This document shows, piece after piece, positions 1-12,679 of a stretch of 64,000 nt of DNA. The stretch's first letter is position 1; each line of letters opens with the position of its first letter. Below the pieces are notes generated by a model. That model was not told the origin of the DNA. It worked only from the letters and a program-made list of their open reading frames with translations, and did not search any database. The stretch covers positions 1,550,001-1,614,000 of the forward strand of contig NC_047066.1 in NCBI RefSeq assembly GCF_902459465.1. Direction: 5' to 3'. The position numbers were made by a program, and so were the translations under genes. The stretch comes from Asterias rubens (lineage: Eukaryota; Echinodermata; Asteroidea; Forcipulatida; Asteriidae).

Positions 1-447
1 TCACACACACGAGGGTTTTGCTCACACACACGAGGGTTTTGCTCACACACACGAGGATTTTGCTCTTAGACACGAGGGTTTTGCTCACACGCACGAGGGT
101 TTTGCTCACACGCACGAGGATTTGCTCACACGCACGAGGGTTTGCTCACAGGCACAAGGATTTGCTCACACACACGAGGGTTTTGCTCACACACACGAGG
201 GTTTTGCTCACACGCACGAGGGTTTTGCTCACACACACGAGGGTTTTGCTCACACGCACGAGGGTTTGCTCACAGGGACGAGGATTTGCTCACACACACG
301 AGGGTTTTGCTCACAGGCACGAGGGTTTTGCTCACACGCACGAGGGTTTTGCTCACACGCACGAGGATTTGCTCACACGCACGAGGGTTTGCTCACAGGC
401 ACGAGGATTTGCTCACACGCACGAGGGACCTCTCCACACGCACGAGA
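1..447. repeat. 20/21-bp minisatellite
   Basis: About 22 head-to-tail units of the type TCACACGCACGAGGGTTTTGC, with 20- and 21-bp length variants (TTT or TTTT). The array runs off the left window edge and decays into unique sequence near 440-450. Because 21 is a multiple of three, long open frames persist in several frames, but they encode only a repeated low-complexity peptide and I do not call them genes. Confidence 0.95.
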
Positions 448-1026
448 AAACAGATAAGTGTCCTTTATAGACCACCATAGAGTGGTGATAAAAACCTATA
501 TTGCACGGCTAATATCACTACCATGCGTCTTGTGTGTTCTATGTCACGCGCCAAGTTTGCTTGAAGATAAACGGCCTTCGGCCTCGTTGGATATGGGACG
601 CAGAAGCGCTATTTAATTCCGTATTCCACTCGCGCTTGTGTGATAACTTGTATTATAGCCTGTTCTCAAACCTGATCATTTTAATAACCATTGTTCTTTG
701 AAAAATTTGTGTTTGGCAATAAAGAAATCAATTTTATAAACAAGTAATTTGTGATGGCCTTTATTTAGAAATATAATGTATTCATGTGCTTGTGACACAA
801 TTAGTATAGCCTTAAGGTTTAATACATGTGAAAAGTCGATGAGTCGATGCATGAACGACAATTAAATTGTACTTCTCTGTCTGTGGTTCATGTGATCTGC
901 CCACGACAAATCATTCGGGGAAGTATGAAACCATGAAACAAACACGACACGTATAAACAAAGATGCAAGCTTTTTGTCAGACATTCTGTAGTCAGCTATA
1001 TTTCTTCAGAATAACGACAATAATTA
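448..1026. other. Non-coding stretch, nothing recognised
   Basis: AT-rich sequence without a supported gene or a repeat that I could match elsewhere in the window. Confidence 0.5.
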
Positions 1027-1027
1027 G

Positions 1028-1109
1028 CTGTTCCGATCCAGTCGGAACAGCTATTGTTTTCGTCGAGATTTTTATTATTTTTAGCTGTTCCGACCGTCCG
1101 TCGGAACAG
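1028..1109. repeat. Paired CTGTTCCGAC hairpins
   Basis: Two imperfect copies of a short palindrome (CTGTTCCGA, short loop, TCGGAACAG) at 1028-1050 and 1085-1109, each followed by a similar T-rich tail. The GGAACAG motif recurs near 4797 and 6366, at the end of the modular repeat described next, so these hairpins are probably one terminus of that repeat family. Confidence 0.6.
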
Positions 1110-1142
1110 GTATTGTTTTCGTCTAGATTTTTATTGTTTTTA

Positions 1143-1512
1143 TTATTATTATTCTTTGTTTCTCCCTAAATCCCATAGTGTTTGTACACATTTTTGCGGC
1201 AGCCTAATCTCCTAAACCATAATACGAAAGAGTGAGTTTATTGTACCAAATTGAAGCTTAGAACATAAGCTTAATTCTTATCGTAAAAAATGTTAAAATT
1301 GTTAATTAATAAGCCTTAATTAAGCTTGTGAATATTTAATTAGCAAACCAAGTTAACACCATATCTCAAAAAGTAGACCGCCGATCCTGAAACTTTTTTC
1401 AGCGATACACTAGTCAGGTCCTGTTAATGTGATTTCCGACATAAAATTCTGGACGACGTCACCATGACGTCATGTAATGCACGTTTTGTGTCTGTGCACA
1501 AACACAATGGCT
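1143..1512. repeat. 5' module of a dispersed repeat, copy 1
   Basis: This stretch is nearly identical to 4838-5214: a TTTGTTTCTCCCTAAATCCC start, two inverted AAGCTTA-type motifs, a paired GACGTCACCATGACGTCA motif and a shared end ACAAACACAATGGCTCTT. After 1512 copy 1 diverges and appears to hold about 2.5 kb of other sequence before the family resumes near 4030. Confidence 0.8.
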
Positions 1513-2629
1513 CTTGAAGTGTAAACAAACCCAGCTTTCCGAAACATAATTTATTCGATTAAAATTAAATTACATGTTGTACACTTCCCAAAACTGCTTT
1601 AGATTAAGATATATTTTATTGATGGTCATTTTAAAAGCATCAGAACTTATAGAAACAGTGTAATTATTTTAAAAACCTGTATTTCCGGGGAAATTTTTTC
1701 AAAGATCATGGGTACGGCGTAAAACTTGATTTGAATAGTCAAAATTGTAAAACTGTTAACTTGACCAAGTCCTTATCCCATTTTCGACCGGTGTTATTGC
1801 GTTGTTTTGTTCAATATACATAGATTTCTTATGGTCACCGACTAGCACAAGTCTAAACTTGTTTCCAAAATTTGTCAAGCCTGAGCATGGTGCTCTCGTG
1901 GACCGGGTTCATTTCAGCCGACGAGCGTGGACGACGAAAATAGACCGCCCGGGATTTGGAGTTATTTACGGGTAAAGTCACCTTGATCGCGCCGGGGACC
2001 ATTTGCCTAAACTAATTCCAGTATTTCGCATTACGTTCGGAAATTAGACCATGACAAACAAAAACTCTTTGACAGGAATACAAAAGCAGAGATTTTATTA
2101 TGCTGACGTTTCTCTGGTGGTTGAGTGGCTCAGTTTTATAGAGCTGCTTATAATAAACAGGCAAAACATTTTGCTTTACAAAATTGCAGAAATTGAGCAG
2201 AACACCTGGATTCACAACTTGAACATGAGGCATGGTTAAGCTGCTTTTTGTGTTTAAAAAGCTATTATGTAGTTTGGTCCTGGGCCAATGGCTTTTAAAG
2301 GAAAGAATCGCAGCGCTTACGTAATCAGGGAAATGTGCTTACGCTAAGCGTATTTTACAGCTTAGCCGGGAATGTGTTCTTCACGTCACAATTGGCATCA
2401 AAAAATTTGCTACAGTTGACTAATTGTGCTCAACTCCTGCGAAACTTTCACTGCGAAAACAGTGATTTAAAAATTTGATTTGCATTCGCAGGAAAAACCG
2501 TGCTTTACTTGTGACAAAAGTAGGCAGGGGCGACTAGTGTGCTTTAGTGTTAAAGTCGCGACTACAAATTATTATTTGAGTCGCGACTACTGTTTTTCTC
2601 TACTCCGTTATAATCGTGTCCACACATCT
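1513..2629. other. Non-coding insertion sequence
   Basis: No supported gene. The small frames here overlap on both strands and show no family resemblance. The part from about 2280 to 2420 resembles the GGGCCAATGGC / CTTACG-type MITE seen at 3501-3758, 51401-51666 and 59487-59670. Confidence 0.4.
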
Positions 2630-3196
2630 ACTACAAAATTTGTCCCGACTACCTGTTTGGTGAACCAGTTGTGTGGCGTACTACTATTCGCAACATAATT
2701 AATATTGCCCTTGCGTAATAGCGGCACAAATCTTGAGAATCTGTACTTTATCTCGACAAGTGTCATAGTTAGGTTTGAAGTGCGACTAGTCGAGTAGTAA
2801 ATTTCACTAGTCACACCCATTCGCAACATAATTAAAAATATATCCCGACTACCTGTTTGGTGAACCAGTTGTGTTGCTTACTACTATTCGCAACATAATT
2901 TATATTGCCCTTGCGGCATAGCGGCACAAATCTTGAGAATCCGTACTTTATCTCGACAAGTGTCGTGGTTAGGTTTGAGGTGCGACTAGTCGAGTAGTAA
3001 AATTCACTAGTCACCCATTCGCAACATAATTAAAAATTTGTCCCGACTACCTGTTTGGTGAACCAGTTGTGTTGCTTACTACTATTCGCAACATAATTAA
3101 TATTGCCTTTGCGGCACATAGCGGCACAAATCTTGAGAATCTGTATTTTATCTCGACAAGTGTCGTAGTTAGGTTTGAGGTTCGACTAGTCGAGTC
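2630..3196. repeat. 199-bp tandem repeat, three copies
   Basis: Three head-to-tail copies share the landmarks CCCGACTACCTGTTTGGTGA, TTCGCAACATAATT and GCGACTAGTCGAGTAGTAAA. The TTCGCAACATAATT landmark recurs at about 2687, 2887 and 3085, giving a period of 198-200 bp. Each unit carries the short palindrome GACTAGTC. Confidence 0.9.
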
Positions 3197-3500
3197 ATGA
3201 TGGGAATGATGCTTAATGAAAAAGATTCATTGCTCTGCAGAAGCATTGAATTCTGCGCTTACGTCAAGCGAAATAGACTGCTTATAGCGGGGATTTCTTT
3301 TGTTTGTGTGCTTCCAAGTTCGCACATTATTTTCCAAGCTTGCACATCACAGTAAAGCGGAAAATGGTGATCGTAAGCGCAGACTTTGGTGGTCATGAGA
3401 ACCGTGTAATTTTGCCCTGTAAGTAGGTTTGGTAAGGCCTATACTTCAAACATGTAAAGTCAAAAAAGATTGTTAGTACATGAGGGGAAATCTTGTGAAA

Positions 3501-3758
3501 CTGGTCCAATTTGACTCTGCTTCACTGCGTAAGCAAAGAATTGACACATCAGAAGCGCGGATATTATCGTTAATTAAAGCATATTTCACAGCTTAGCAGG
3601 GATATTTTTGCTTGTGCGCGGGGAAACTTATCATATGTAATCTTTGCTTTGAACTAATTGTACAGATATTTCAGCACCTGCACAGTAAGCGGAGAACGGT
3701 GGTTGTATAATAAATAGGCAGAGTTTGGTTGAAGCAGACAGAGCCATAAAACTGGGCC
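3501..3758. mobile_element. MITE, GGGCCCAATTTCAT family (diverged)
   Basis: The ends are CTGGTCCAATTTGACTCTGC and, inverted, CAGAGCCATAAAACTGGGCC. The same terminal pair bounds better preserved copies at 51401-51666 and 59487-59670. No coding capacity. Confidence 0.55.
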
Positions 3759-4033
3759 GTGTTCTATAGGGGAAATTATAGCTTGACATTTTGTGACAGT
3801 TTTGGTCTCTGCATCGTACACATACAAATACAGAGTCAGATACAGACATTACGGTGCAGAAATCGTGCAATTGAAATGTTTCATAAGAGCGCCCCCTATC
3901 GGCAGGAGTAGGAAAATAAAGGAGTATCCTACAAATTAATTATGTGTTTTTAAACACGTAAAATAATATCAAATGGAAGCTTTAGGATGTTTAGCTTAAT
4001 TCCTATCATAAAACATATTAAAATTATTTATTA

Positions 4034-4837
4034 ATTAACCACCAGTGACCCTCATATGCATATTAATTAGGAAATCTTTGCAGCATCATATCTCAAGAAC
4101 TTCACGGCCGACTTTTCAACTGTTTGTTTTTAAAGACTCCTTGGGGGTTGGAGATTAATTTGAAAAAACTGTGACCTCAAGTTGACCTCTACTTCCGCGT
4201 CAACCGGAAGTGTCACCATATCTCAAGAACTATACAGCAGATTTTCAAAATATTTTCAGTTATAAACTCCTTAGGCATAAAATATTAACTTTAAAAAACC
4301 GTGACCTCAAGTTGACCCCTACTTCCTGGTCAACCGGAAGTGGGACCATATCTCAAGAACTATACAACAGATTATCAATGTTGGTTCAGTTATAGACTCC
4401 TTGGGCATTCAAGATTAGTTTGAAACAACTTTGACCCCATGTTGACCTTTACTTCCGGGTCAACCGGAAGTGAACCCATATCTAAAAAAGTACAAAGCTA
4501 ATGTTCAAACTTCTTAGGCAATAAATATTAGCTTTGGAAAACTGTGACCCCAAGTTGACCTCTACTTCTGGGTCAACCGGAAGTGGGACTATATATCAAG
4601 ATCTACACAACCGATTTTATAGACTCCTTGGCATTGCAGATTAATCTTTGGTAGCTGTGGGCCCATGTTGACCTTTACTTACGGGTCAACCGGGAAGTAA
4701 AACCTTATAACAAGAGCTACACAACTTTTTTGAAACCTTTTTTTCAGTTATATATTCCTTGGGCAATGAAGCACATAATCCAAGCAAAACAACAAGGAAC
4801 AGCTTCGTGTTTGTTCACAAACACTTAATGTCTAGTT
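4034..4837. repeat. Modular hairpin repeat block, copy 1
   Basis: Five consecutive modules of about 115-130 bp. Each holds a near-palindrome ACTTCCGGGTCAACCGGAAG (about 4192, 4320, 4450, 4564, 4677) followed by CCATATCTCAAGAACTATAC and a CAGTTATAGACTCCTTGGGC tract. The block ends in GGAACAGCTTCGTGTTTGTT. It matches 5574-6412 module for module. Confidence 0.85.
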
Positions 4838-6412
4838 ATTATTATTATTCTTTGTTTCTCCCTAAATCCCATAGTGTTTGTACACGTTTTTGTGGCAGCC
4901 TAATCTCCTAAACCATAATACGAAAGAGTGAGTTTATTATACCAAATTGAAGCTTAGAACATAAGCTTAATTCTTATCGTAAAAAAAATTAAAATTGTTA
5001 ATTAATAAGCCTTAATTAAGCTTATGAATATCTAATTAGCAAACCTAGTTAACACCATATCTCAAAAAGTAGACCGCCGATCCTGAAACTTTTTTCAGCT
5101 ATACACTAGTCAGGTCCTGTTAAGGTGATTTCTGACATAAAATTTCGGACGACGTCACCATGACGTCATTTAATGCACGTTTTGTGTCTGTGCACAAACA
5201 CAATGGCTCTTCAAATCTATACTTTAAACTGGTCAAAAACACAATAACTTCGAAATAATGTATCTGTTAGTTTCCTAAATATCATATTATGTGTAGAAAA
5301 ATACACTGATTCTAATAAGATTTGTTTCAGTCCATAAAAGCAATCAATGTTCGTCTATTAATTAATTAATCAATTAGAATCTTGGCATCATGTGTACAAC
5401 GTAGTACTTCATAAATTGGGTGCAGTCACTTTCATTGCAATGTTTAAACATCTCTATGGCTCTTGCAACACACTGCGGACCTGTATGGGTTGAGGACTCT
5501 CGGGGAGAGTCTGAGAAGACGATGTCGTGATGTTTGCATCTTTAATTTGTTTTTGAAAAATGGCAACTAGTAACTAATTAACCACATGACCCTCATTTGC
5601 ATATTAAATTAGAAAATCTTTGCTGCACCATATCTCAAGAAGTATACAGCCGATTTTAAGACTGTTTGTTGCTAAAGCCTTTTTGGGGATTGGAAATTAA
5701 TTTTGAAAAATCGTGACCTCAAGTTGACCCCTACTTCCGGGTCGACCGGAAGTGGGACCATATCTCAAGAACTGTACAACAGATTATAAAACTTTTTTCA
5801 GTTATAAACTCCTTAGGCATAAAATATAACTTTTGACAAACCGTGACCTCAAGTTGACCTCTACTTCTGGGTCAACCGGAAGTGGGACCATATCTCAAGA
5901 AATATACAACCGATTTTCAAACTTTTTTCAGTTATAGACTCCTTGGACATTCAAGATTAGTTTGAAACACATTTGACCCCCATGTTGACCTTTACTTCCG
6001 GGTCGACCGGAAGTGGGCCCATATCTCAAGAAGTACAAAACCAATGTTGAAACTTCAGATATAGACTCTAAGGCAATAAATATTAACTTTGGAAAACTGT
6101 GACCCTATGTTGACCTCTACTTCTGGGTCAACCGGAAGTGGGACTATATATCAAGATCTTCACAACCGATTGCTTTAACTTTTTCAGTTATAGACTCCTT
6201 GGCATTGCAGATTAGTCTTTGGTAGCTGTGGGCCCATTTTCACCTTTACTTGCGGGTCAACCGGGAAGTGTGACCTAATACCAAGAGCTACACAACTTTT
6301 TTGAAACCTTTTTTTCAGTTATATATTCCTTGGGCAATGAAGCACATAATCCAAGCAAAACAACAAGGAACAGCTTCGTGTTTGTTCACAAACACTTAAT
6401 GTCTAGTTATTA
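4838..6412. repeat. Compact complete copy of the modular repeat
   Basis: This 1.57-kb unit carries the 5' module (4838-5214, matching 1143-1512), a short middle part, and the five-module ACTTCCGG hairpin block (5574-6412, matching 4034-4837). It abuts the end of copy 1, so the two copies are in tandem. There is no open frame of note, so it would be a non-autonomous element or a complex satellite; its class is unknown to me. Confidence 0.8.
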
Positions 6413-6656
6413 TTTGGTTTTCTGGGAAAAGGAGATGTAGAGTATTAATCCCTGCATTATGTTCGTTTTGTATGGCCAGGCAAACCATACTATCACTCGT
6501 TCGTCCCGTACGTCCGACCATGCGACCGTGGCCAGACTTCATGCTGCTGGGCGCTGCCATGTTGTTCACATATTGAATATGCATTACACAACCTTGACAA
6601 CGGCCTTATTTACATAATACGGCAACGCCCACAGTGCACGCAGCGCTGCAGGATTA

Positions 6657-6815
6657 CTAAGACTATGGTAGCTTGCAAGTGTAGTCTAGATTTCAAGCCG
6701 TCCAATTCATTAAATCATACCGTGGCGGGCGCGCTTTGGCGATTCAACCGCGCGTAGTACACTATCCAGAATTAAGCACCATAGTCTTGGGCCAAGACTA
6801 TTACTGGCATTGTTC
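6657..6815. mobile_element. MITE-like element with AGTCTTGG ends
   Basis: The terminal motifs CTAAGACTATGGT and ACCATAGTCTTGGG are inverted. The interior (TTAAATCATACCG and CGTAGTACACT) is shared with 59118-59268. Non-coding. Confidence 0.6.
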
Positions 6816-7232
6816 AGCCACCGGTAGGGTCTCATGTTACAAACTCCGGAATATTCTTAAATGATTTCGAGAATTTCGTCTTTTTTGAGCCAAAAATTAC
6901 AACAGTAATCATGTCTTTTTAACGCACGTTTATATGCAGTACGCCGTGTTTGTTTACATCTAATACCCACTATAGGTCATACGTGACGCAAGGAGCGCAA
7001 TCGGTCTATTAAAATGAAAGCTTGCAGTCCAAGCTGTATCTCGTTTGTAGCCCTGTTTCACTGAGCCAGTGACCCTTGAGATTGTGACTAGCGCCCTCTA
7101 GTGACTGTAGATGTTTAGTGTTTACATGTGGTTGTTTCAGCCATGTTTCACCATGTTTTACTGTAGCTAGCAGTTCTTAGCCGAAAAGTTTATAGTCAAA
7201 ACCAGCAGTTATCAGTTTTTACTTCAGAGATT
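6816..7232. other. Non-coding, possible promoter-proximal region
   Basis: No gene seen. It precedes the candidate leader exon at 7233 and may hold its promoter, but I recognise no clear core-promoter motif. Confidence 0.3.
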
Positions 7233-7267
7233 ATGGACACCAGGTTTACTAGAGTCTTGCCAAAGAA
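7233..7267 (+). other. Candidate PKS leader exon (speculative)
   Basis: An ATG at 7233 opens 11 codons plus two bases and is followed by a good donor (AA then GTGAGT) at 7268. The phase-2 end would join in frame to the acceptor at 14864, whose exon starts with one leftover base before the PKS frame. That frame agreement has a one-in-three chance of arising randomly. If real, the synthase starts 23 residues upstream of the methionine at 14899, and a 7.6-kb intron encloses the antisense PTCHD3-like exon. Confidence 0.28.
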
Positions 7268-8680
7268 GTGAGTACCCCTTTTCAGTTGTGATTTTGATGA
7301 TGTAAGCCCTTATTAGAGCAGACATAATTTACTAGTCTTCATGTTGAAATTAAAGGGACATGCAACTTGTTTACATGCAGATTGGGTACATTTACGTGTA
7401 AGAAGTTTCCCAGCTTTTGCTAGTTTCACACCAGATGTGAGAAATTAGGGATTGTTTATTAATGATGGACATTACTGAGAGATAAGGACAGTTTGATATG
7501 TTTCCCAAGTATTTCCTGGATTATTATGAAGGTTTAAGGAGAGTTTTAAGAACAACTTTCTTTCTGACAAGTTCAACTTTGATTAAGGATCACATGTATT
7601 AAGGATCTCTTTTCTGTATGTTTATTTACAGTTCGAATTGCATTAAAATACGAAAGCAAGATATCTAGTCTGTGTCACAACTGTATGCCTTACTTCTTGA
7701 TGAGCCAAGCCCCAAGGCAAAAAAAAAGGTTTTTGTCACGCACTACCCTGCCAGCAATGATGATTAATTGTGTGCACATTCCTTGTATTGTTGATTTTTC
7801 TTGCTACTTTATATTCTACCGTTGATTTGAGGAACTTATGGGACTTCTTTACTGACGCCCAGTAGATATTTTCCTAGTTCGGGATGGGAGACTTTTCATG
7901 TCTAAAAACAACTGGGAGTAAATCGACAGCGACCATTTTGTTTGCTTAGCGAATGGACGGTAGTTCTCGTATTGGTAAGAAACAAAATTGTGAAGATCAA
8001 AGATTTACACCAAACTTAAACGGCCTAATGATGATGATAGTATAAAACATCCCTTGAATTATTTCTCTCTGAAATGTCATAATTCGGTGAGAAATAACTT
8101 ATCTAGTTTCGCGGTTGGAGTTTATCGCTCAGTGAGCGTTTTATTCATTTGTTTTGCATCGATGTCATGCAAAATGTGTAATCGTTTTTTTTCACTATTT
8201 TCTCGTGACCGAGTTGGCTGATCGCTCTCAAACTTCTCCAGGTCTGTCAGTTTATGTATGTGATGTATTACACGAAGTGCTTACACTGCCAGCAAATGTT
8301 TTGAAGCAAAAACATTTCTGTGGTGTTCCTTTAACTTCACTGCCGTGGAGTGAGTTCTTCATTTATTGGTCTAAACATTTCGACATTGCGACTGGCCATC
8401 GTCAGGAGACTTCTTATTTTATGTTGTATTATTGTTTACAAGACTCAAACTTCTGGCAATCTCGGCCCTTTCTACCCCCCCCCCCCCCACCCCCTGGCCC
8501 GTTCAAACTTCGATCCTCAATTGCGCGGTCTGCACTCCAGCTGTGGTATACGATATTGAGCGGGGGAACGAGGGGAAGGGTGGGTATGTTTAGTTTCACA
8601 TGGCCCAAACATTTTGGCCGGCCTTTAATTAGGTTTTTAAAACAAGATCAATTTAAGATTGATTAACTTTGTTTGCTTAC
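7268..8680. other. Non-coding; overlaps intron of the PTCHD3-like gene
   Basis: No supported gene. A 170-codon plus-strand frame at 8154-8666 is judged spurious: it runs through a poly-C tract (about 8475-8490) and a diverged copy of the TTAA-flanked MITE (the part resembling TTTTCTCGCAACTTCGACGA, near 8190). Confidence 0.5.
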
Positions 8681-9686
8681 CAATAATAAGAAGTGGTGCC
8701 GATCCCACCACATTGATGTAAGGTACTCCGATGTAACCCATCAGACCGAACGATGAGAGCACAGCTAGGCCGGCAGATATCACCCCACAAGCGGCCAACC
8801 AAGGCTTGCTCCGTACGCAGTCAAACATCACACAGGAAAAAATGCTGAAGGTAATCAGCACAGTAAAAGTGATACTAAAGTCTTTGATGACATTGGAGCT
8901 GGCTTTATCTAACTCTGTCTCAAGAGTACTGGATACCTGGCGAGTTACTCTTATCTCAGTTGCATTGAAGGCTTCAACAACTTGAAGAAACTCGTCCTCC
9001 CATAGAGCACTTCGTTGGTCGTCCATGCTGTCTTGATGCCGTAAGATGTAAGACAACTGCATGACCTCTGCTGAAAGTACTTCATCCGATAAATTAGATT
9101 TGAACTTCACTCCTCCCAGCTCTCCACCAGAAAATACAAACTTTTTGTTTGAATTGTAGACAGGATAAGTCAGATTGATCGCCTGTAACATGCTTGAGTT
9201 GTAATCGTATACAGACAGTATTGCGTTTTCATTACAAGTATTGTTCCATTTGACACAGAGATCAACAAAATAAAATGTATCCACCGAATCGTTGTGTAGC
9301 ATCGTCCCATGAAGATTAAGAATTTCTTCATGAAGATTAAGAATTTCTTCAAAGACAGTCTCCGTCAGAACGTTTCCACCATCTTGTCTTTGTATGATTA
9401 CTTTCCCCGATCGACCAAGACTTGTCAAACGAGTCACTAAGGTGTCGTTGTCGCCATGTTGTGTAAAAAGCTCTTCCACTGTTTTCCGGTCTGTTTTCGC
9501 CTGCCCATTCTCCGGTGTGTATAAATTCTCTACGCTCTGCTCACTTGTAATGAACGAAATTCCAACACCGAGTACTCCAGCCAGCAACATCGGTGAGAAT
9601 AGGAACCACAACGGGTGCCTGGCGATGAAACCGCCATAGTTGAAAAAGAATGTCTTAATATTCTCTTCGATGCAATAAAATTTCAT
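8681..9686 (-). CDS. PTCHD3-like Patched-domain protein, exon 1
   Basis: N-terminal 335 residues of a Patched/RND-family membrane protein. Seen: a short cytosolic leader, a first membrane segment at about residues 25-46, a luminal or extracellular domain (about 47-266) with several N-glycosylation sequons, then the start of the sterol-sensing domain (membrane segments near 268-288, 295-318 and from 325). The exon ends at 8681 with a phase-1 GTAAGC donor, so translation through it is intronic. The start is the ATG at 9686, just after a CAA-rich leader. The rest of this gene should lie at lower coordinates, outside the window, because no matching exon 2 is seen in 1-8680. Family knowledge: PTCHD3-type proteins are Patched-related 12-span transporters of uncertain substrate. 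Residues near 115-128 contain a perfect seven-residue tandem duplication. Confidence 0.9.
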
Positions 9687-12679
9687 GTTGTTGTTGCTGT
9701 TGTTGTTTTGGGGTCGAAAACTTGAATTTGATAGCCAAGAGCTTGCTGGATCTTTCCTCGTTCACAACACACAAATGTAGTTTTATTGTTTTGACTGTTA
9801 TGATGAGATATGCAACAACGATTGTTTTTTCTCTAGTTAGCAACAACGATCACTTCATCGTTTTGGAAACCGCTGTTTGTCTGGGAAAACCAATCCAATG
9901 TTCATGCATATATTAACGACACACTCCTGTATTTGGTTAATAATTGATGAATAAAATGTTTACTCAGGTACGCCTGCCAATGAAACTGATCTACGTCATA
10001 CCAAGCGCTGGTTGATGTATGTAAAGGGTGGGAGAGTTCAAAGCATAGACGTTAGATTAATGTCTGCTGATTATTTTGTCAGTCAAATTTTGAGTCATGT
10101 TCTAACAACGAAGTGTTTGTTATTTTCGAAACACATTATGTAAAGGAAATCACACGCACTTTTTAATACAACAAACTAAAAACCACAACACAAAACAAGC
10201 AAACAAAACCGAAAACGAACAAACAAGCATTCAACACACAAACAAAATACCCAATACAAAAACACAAACAAACAAATAAATAAATACCACAACAAACAAA
10301 AAGTCAAGCACAACATTATTGGTTGATGTTTGGTCGTGTTTTTTTAAATGACCCCATGAACCAGCACGGTATCGAGTGCACTACAGAAAAACGCAAGTGA
10401 AAAAAATCTTTGGGAAAAGAACAGTAACGAACACAGTGCCATTAGGTATTTCAACTGAGCAAAAAACGTGTGTATGGAAACTTAAATAAATCCAGAGAGG
10501 TTATATAAGGATAACACGGCAATTTTTTTTTAACCGACTTAAGATTTTTAAAGAAACATGAACCAGCAACTGTAGAATGTATGCGGTATAAGGTGCATTG
10601 CACCGCACCGCGTGTTACTCAGTTTCCGATACTGACGTCATAGTAGACAAATCCCTAGTGCGATGGTTTATAGGATCGTAGAGATGAGAATGGTAACTAA
10701 AGTAATATGAACGAAAACCCGTGTGAATTCGCCGCTATCGTACAACGAGTGCGTTGAGTTCATGCTGCGACGACGACCGACCGTGGTAACTTTTGAATGT
10801 TTTTGTTATTTACTTCTCTTGTGCGGGAAATGTCGGACTTTCCCCTTGTTATTCCCGAATTTGTTTATTCAAGCACTATAGCCAATCATTGTCAATCTAA
10901 GTAAAACATTAACTGAACTTGGCGCACATCCAACATTGATCGCGCACAATGGTGGACATGGCTCCTTATATAGGAATTAATTTCAGAAGCTGCGGGAAAT
11001 GTACTGACAGGTTTGGAAACTTGTACTGCATGGCTTAGAACTTCGTGGCAAATTGTGTTCAAGATCCACGTAAAGAAACATATGGCTCTGTTTGTTGGAG
11101 TTCCATTTCATCATTAAGTAAAACATGATCAATTGTTGTGTACATTTTGACTTATTTTGTAGAATCTTGTGTTTGTTTCAAACTGTCATTGCGCATGTAT
11201 GTTGCTTTAAGACTGCTCCCAGTACACTGTGAAATAAATATTATAGCTACGATTGAATCAAAATGGCGCAGTAGACTGTCATATTGGCTAGGAAATAGTA
11301 GTAGAAATTTTGAAAAGTTATGCTAATTTAAAATGACTATCATCACTAGAAAGACGTATAAACATAAGTGAAACCTATGAGGTAATCGGAAAATTTTAGC
11401 CTAAACCTTTATTTCGTACATGCCACGGTCCAATCACATACTATGAAATGACTACAGGCTGTTGGATGTGAATTAATGTTGTCTTTATTCAAGTCCAGGA
11501 CTACCACGGGATTGGGAACTTGAGTCAAGTCTAGGATTAATTTTGTGATATTGACACTAATTCATTCAGGTATTAGCTCAGATTTACATGAAACTTTGTC
11601 TAACAGTTGATACTTTTATTAAGAATATTGTTATTGGTAACTTCAACTTGGTTTCAGGTGGTTCCTCTGATGTTTAACCCAGGGGAGGGGAGGTGTCTGC
11701 CGGGGCCCAATGCAGAAAAACCTTTGTCTGGCGGCGGTATGTTGACTAAAATATACGAATTCTGCCCTGACAAACAACAAGTACATGTTTTTTTTTTTTG
11801 TTTTTTTTTTTTTTGGGGGGGAGGTGAGGGGGAAATTCTACACTGTCAGACTGAGATTAAACGATATGTAAATGAGACAGATGTGTGTGTCCAATACCAA
11901 AATGCCGGTTTGGTCACGTGATTCATTTGATGCTGGGAAAAGCTGAGGTTTCGATGACGAAGCCAGAAAGATTTCAGACAACCATGGCCTCAGAGGTATG
12001 TCCAAACATTGAGCAATAAACTTCTGAACTTGAGGTAAGATTTTCATTTCTTTTTTGAGGACTGTTTATCAAGGCCACTACGGGTACCAAAAATGTTAAA
12101 ATACAAATGTTTATCTCCAGACCTACAGGGTTATTGACTTCCGTTTTTTTCCTTTCAATTAAAGTTTTAGTTATTATGTGATACAATCAATGCTTAGCAA
12201 AACTTTTGCAGGATAGCAACGGACGACACGATGTAATTGTGGTGCTTTTAAATTAAACTCATTTGTTCCTCAATTTGTCGAGCTTTGTCTCCCTGAGAGA
12301 AGGTTGCAAAGTTAATGTTTTTTCTTTATTATTTCCAGGAATTTAGAGAATGTGCTAATGTTTTTTATTGTAAATGAGGAATGTTAGAGTGATTGCGGGC
12401 GAAATCAGTACAATTTTATTCAGAACAATCATTGATCTTTCGAGAGAAGGCACCAATTTTAAGAGAGATAGAGCTGAGGCCCGCGATGTGAGTCTGTAGC
12501 AGACAGACCAGTAGCAGAAGGCTATCGTTGGGTGAATTGGGTGAAAAATATCCGTATATTTTCTAAGTTTGACAAAATTCAGTACCAAATACCAGCCTAC
12601 AATCAATGTCCAACGGTCTTTGAAGACCCATTCGTTTGCAACGGTTATTATTTGATATGTTTAGATGGCCGTAGAGACC
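9687..12679. other. Non-coding region with low-complexity tracts
   Basis: No gene recognised. 10160-10310 is an A/C-rich simple tract (AAACA and CAAA-type). 11780-11822 has long T and G runs. Small frames here look random. A motif GACTTGAGTCAAGTC-like near 11518 recurs at 42581-42663 and 60362. Confidence 0.5.

Noticed and set aside
18..480. Three overlapping open frames of 110-150 codons
   Set aside because: They are translations of a minisatellite in different frames, with no unique sequence or signals.
8154..8666. A 170-codon plus-strand frame
   Set aside because: Contains a poly-proline run from a poly-C tract, part of a MITE and antisense PTCHD3 intron. No domain is recognisable.
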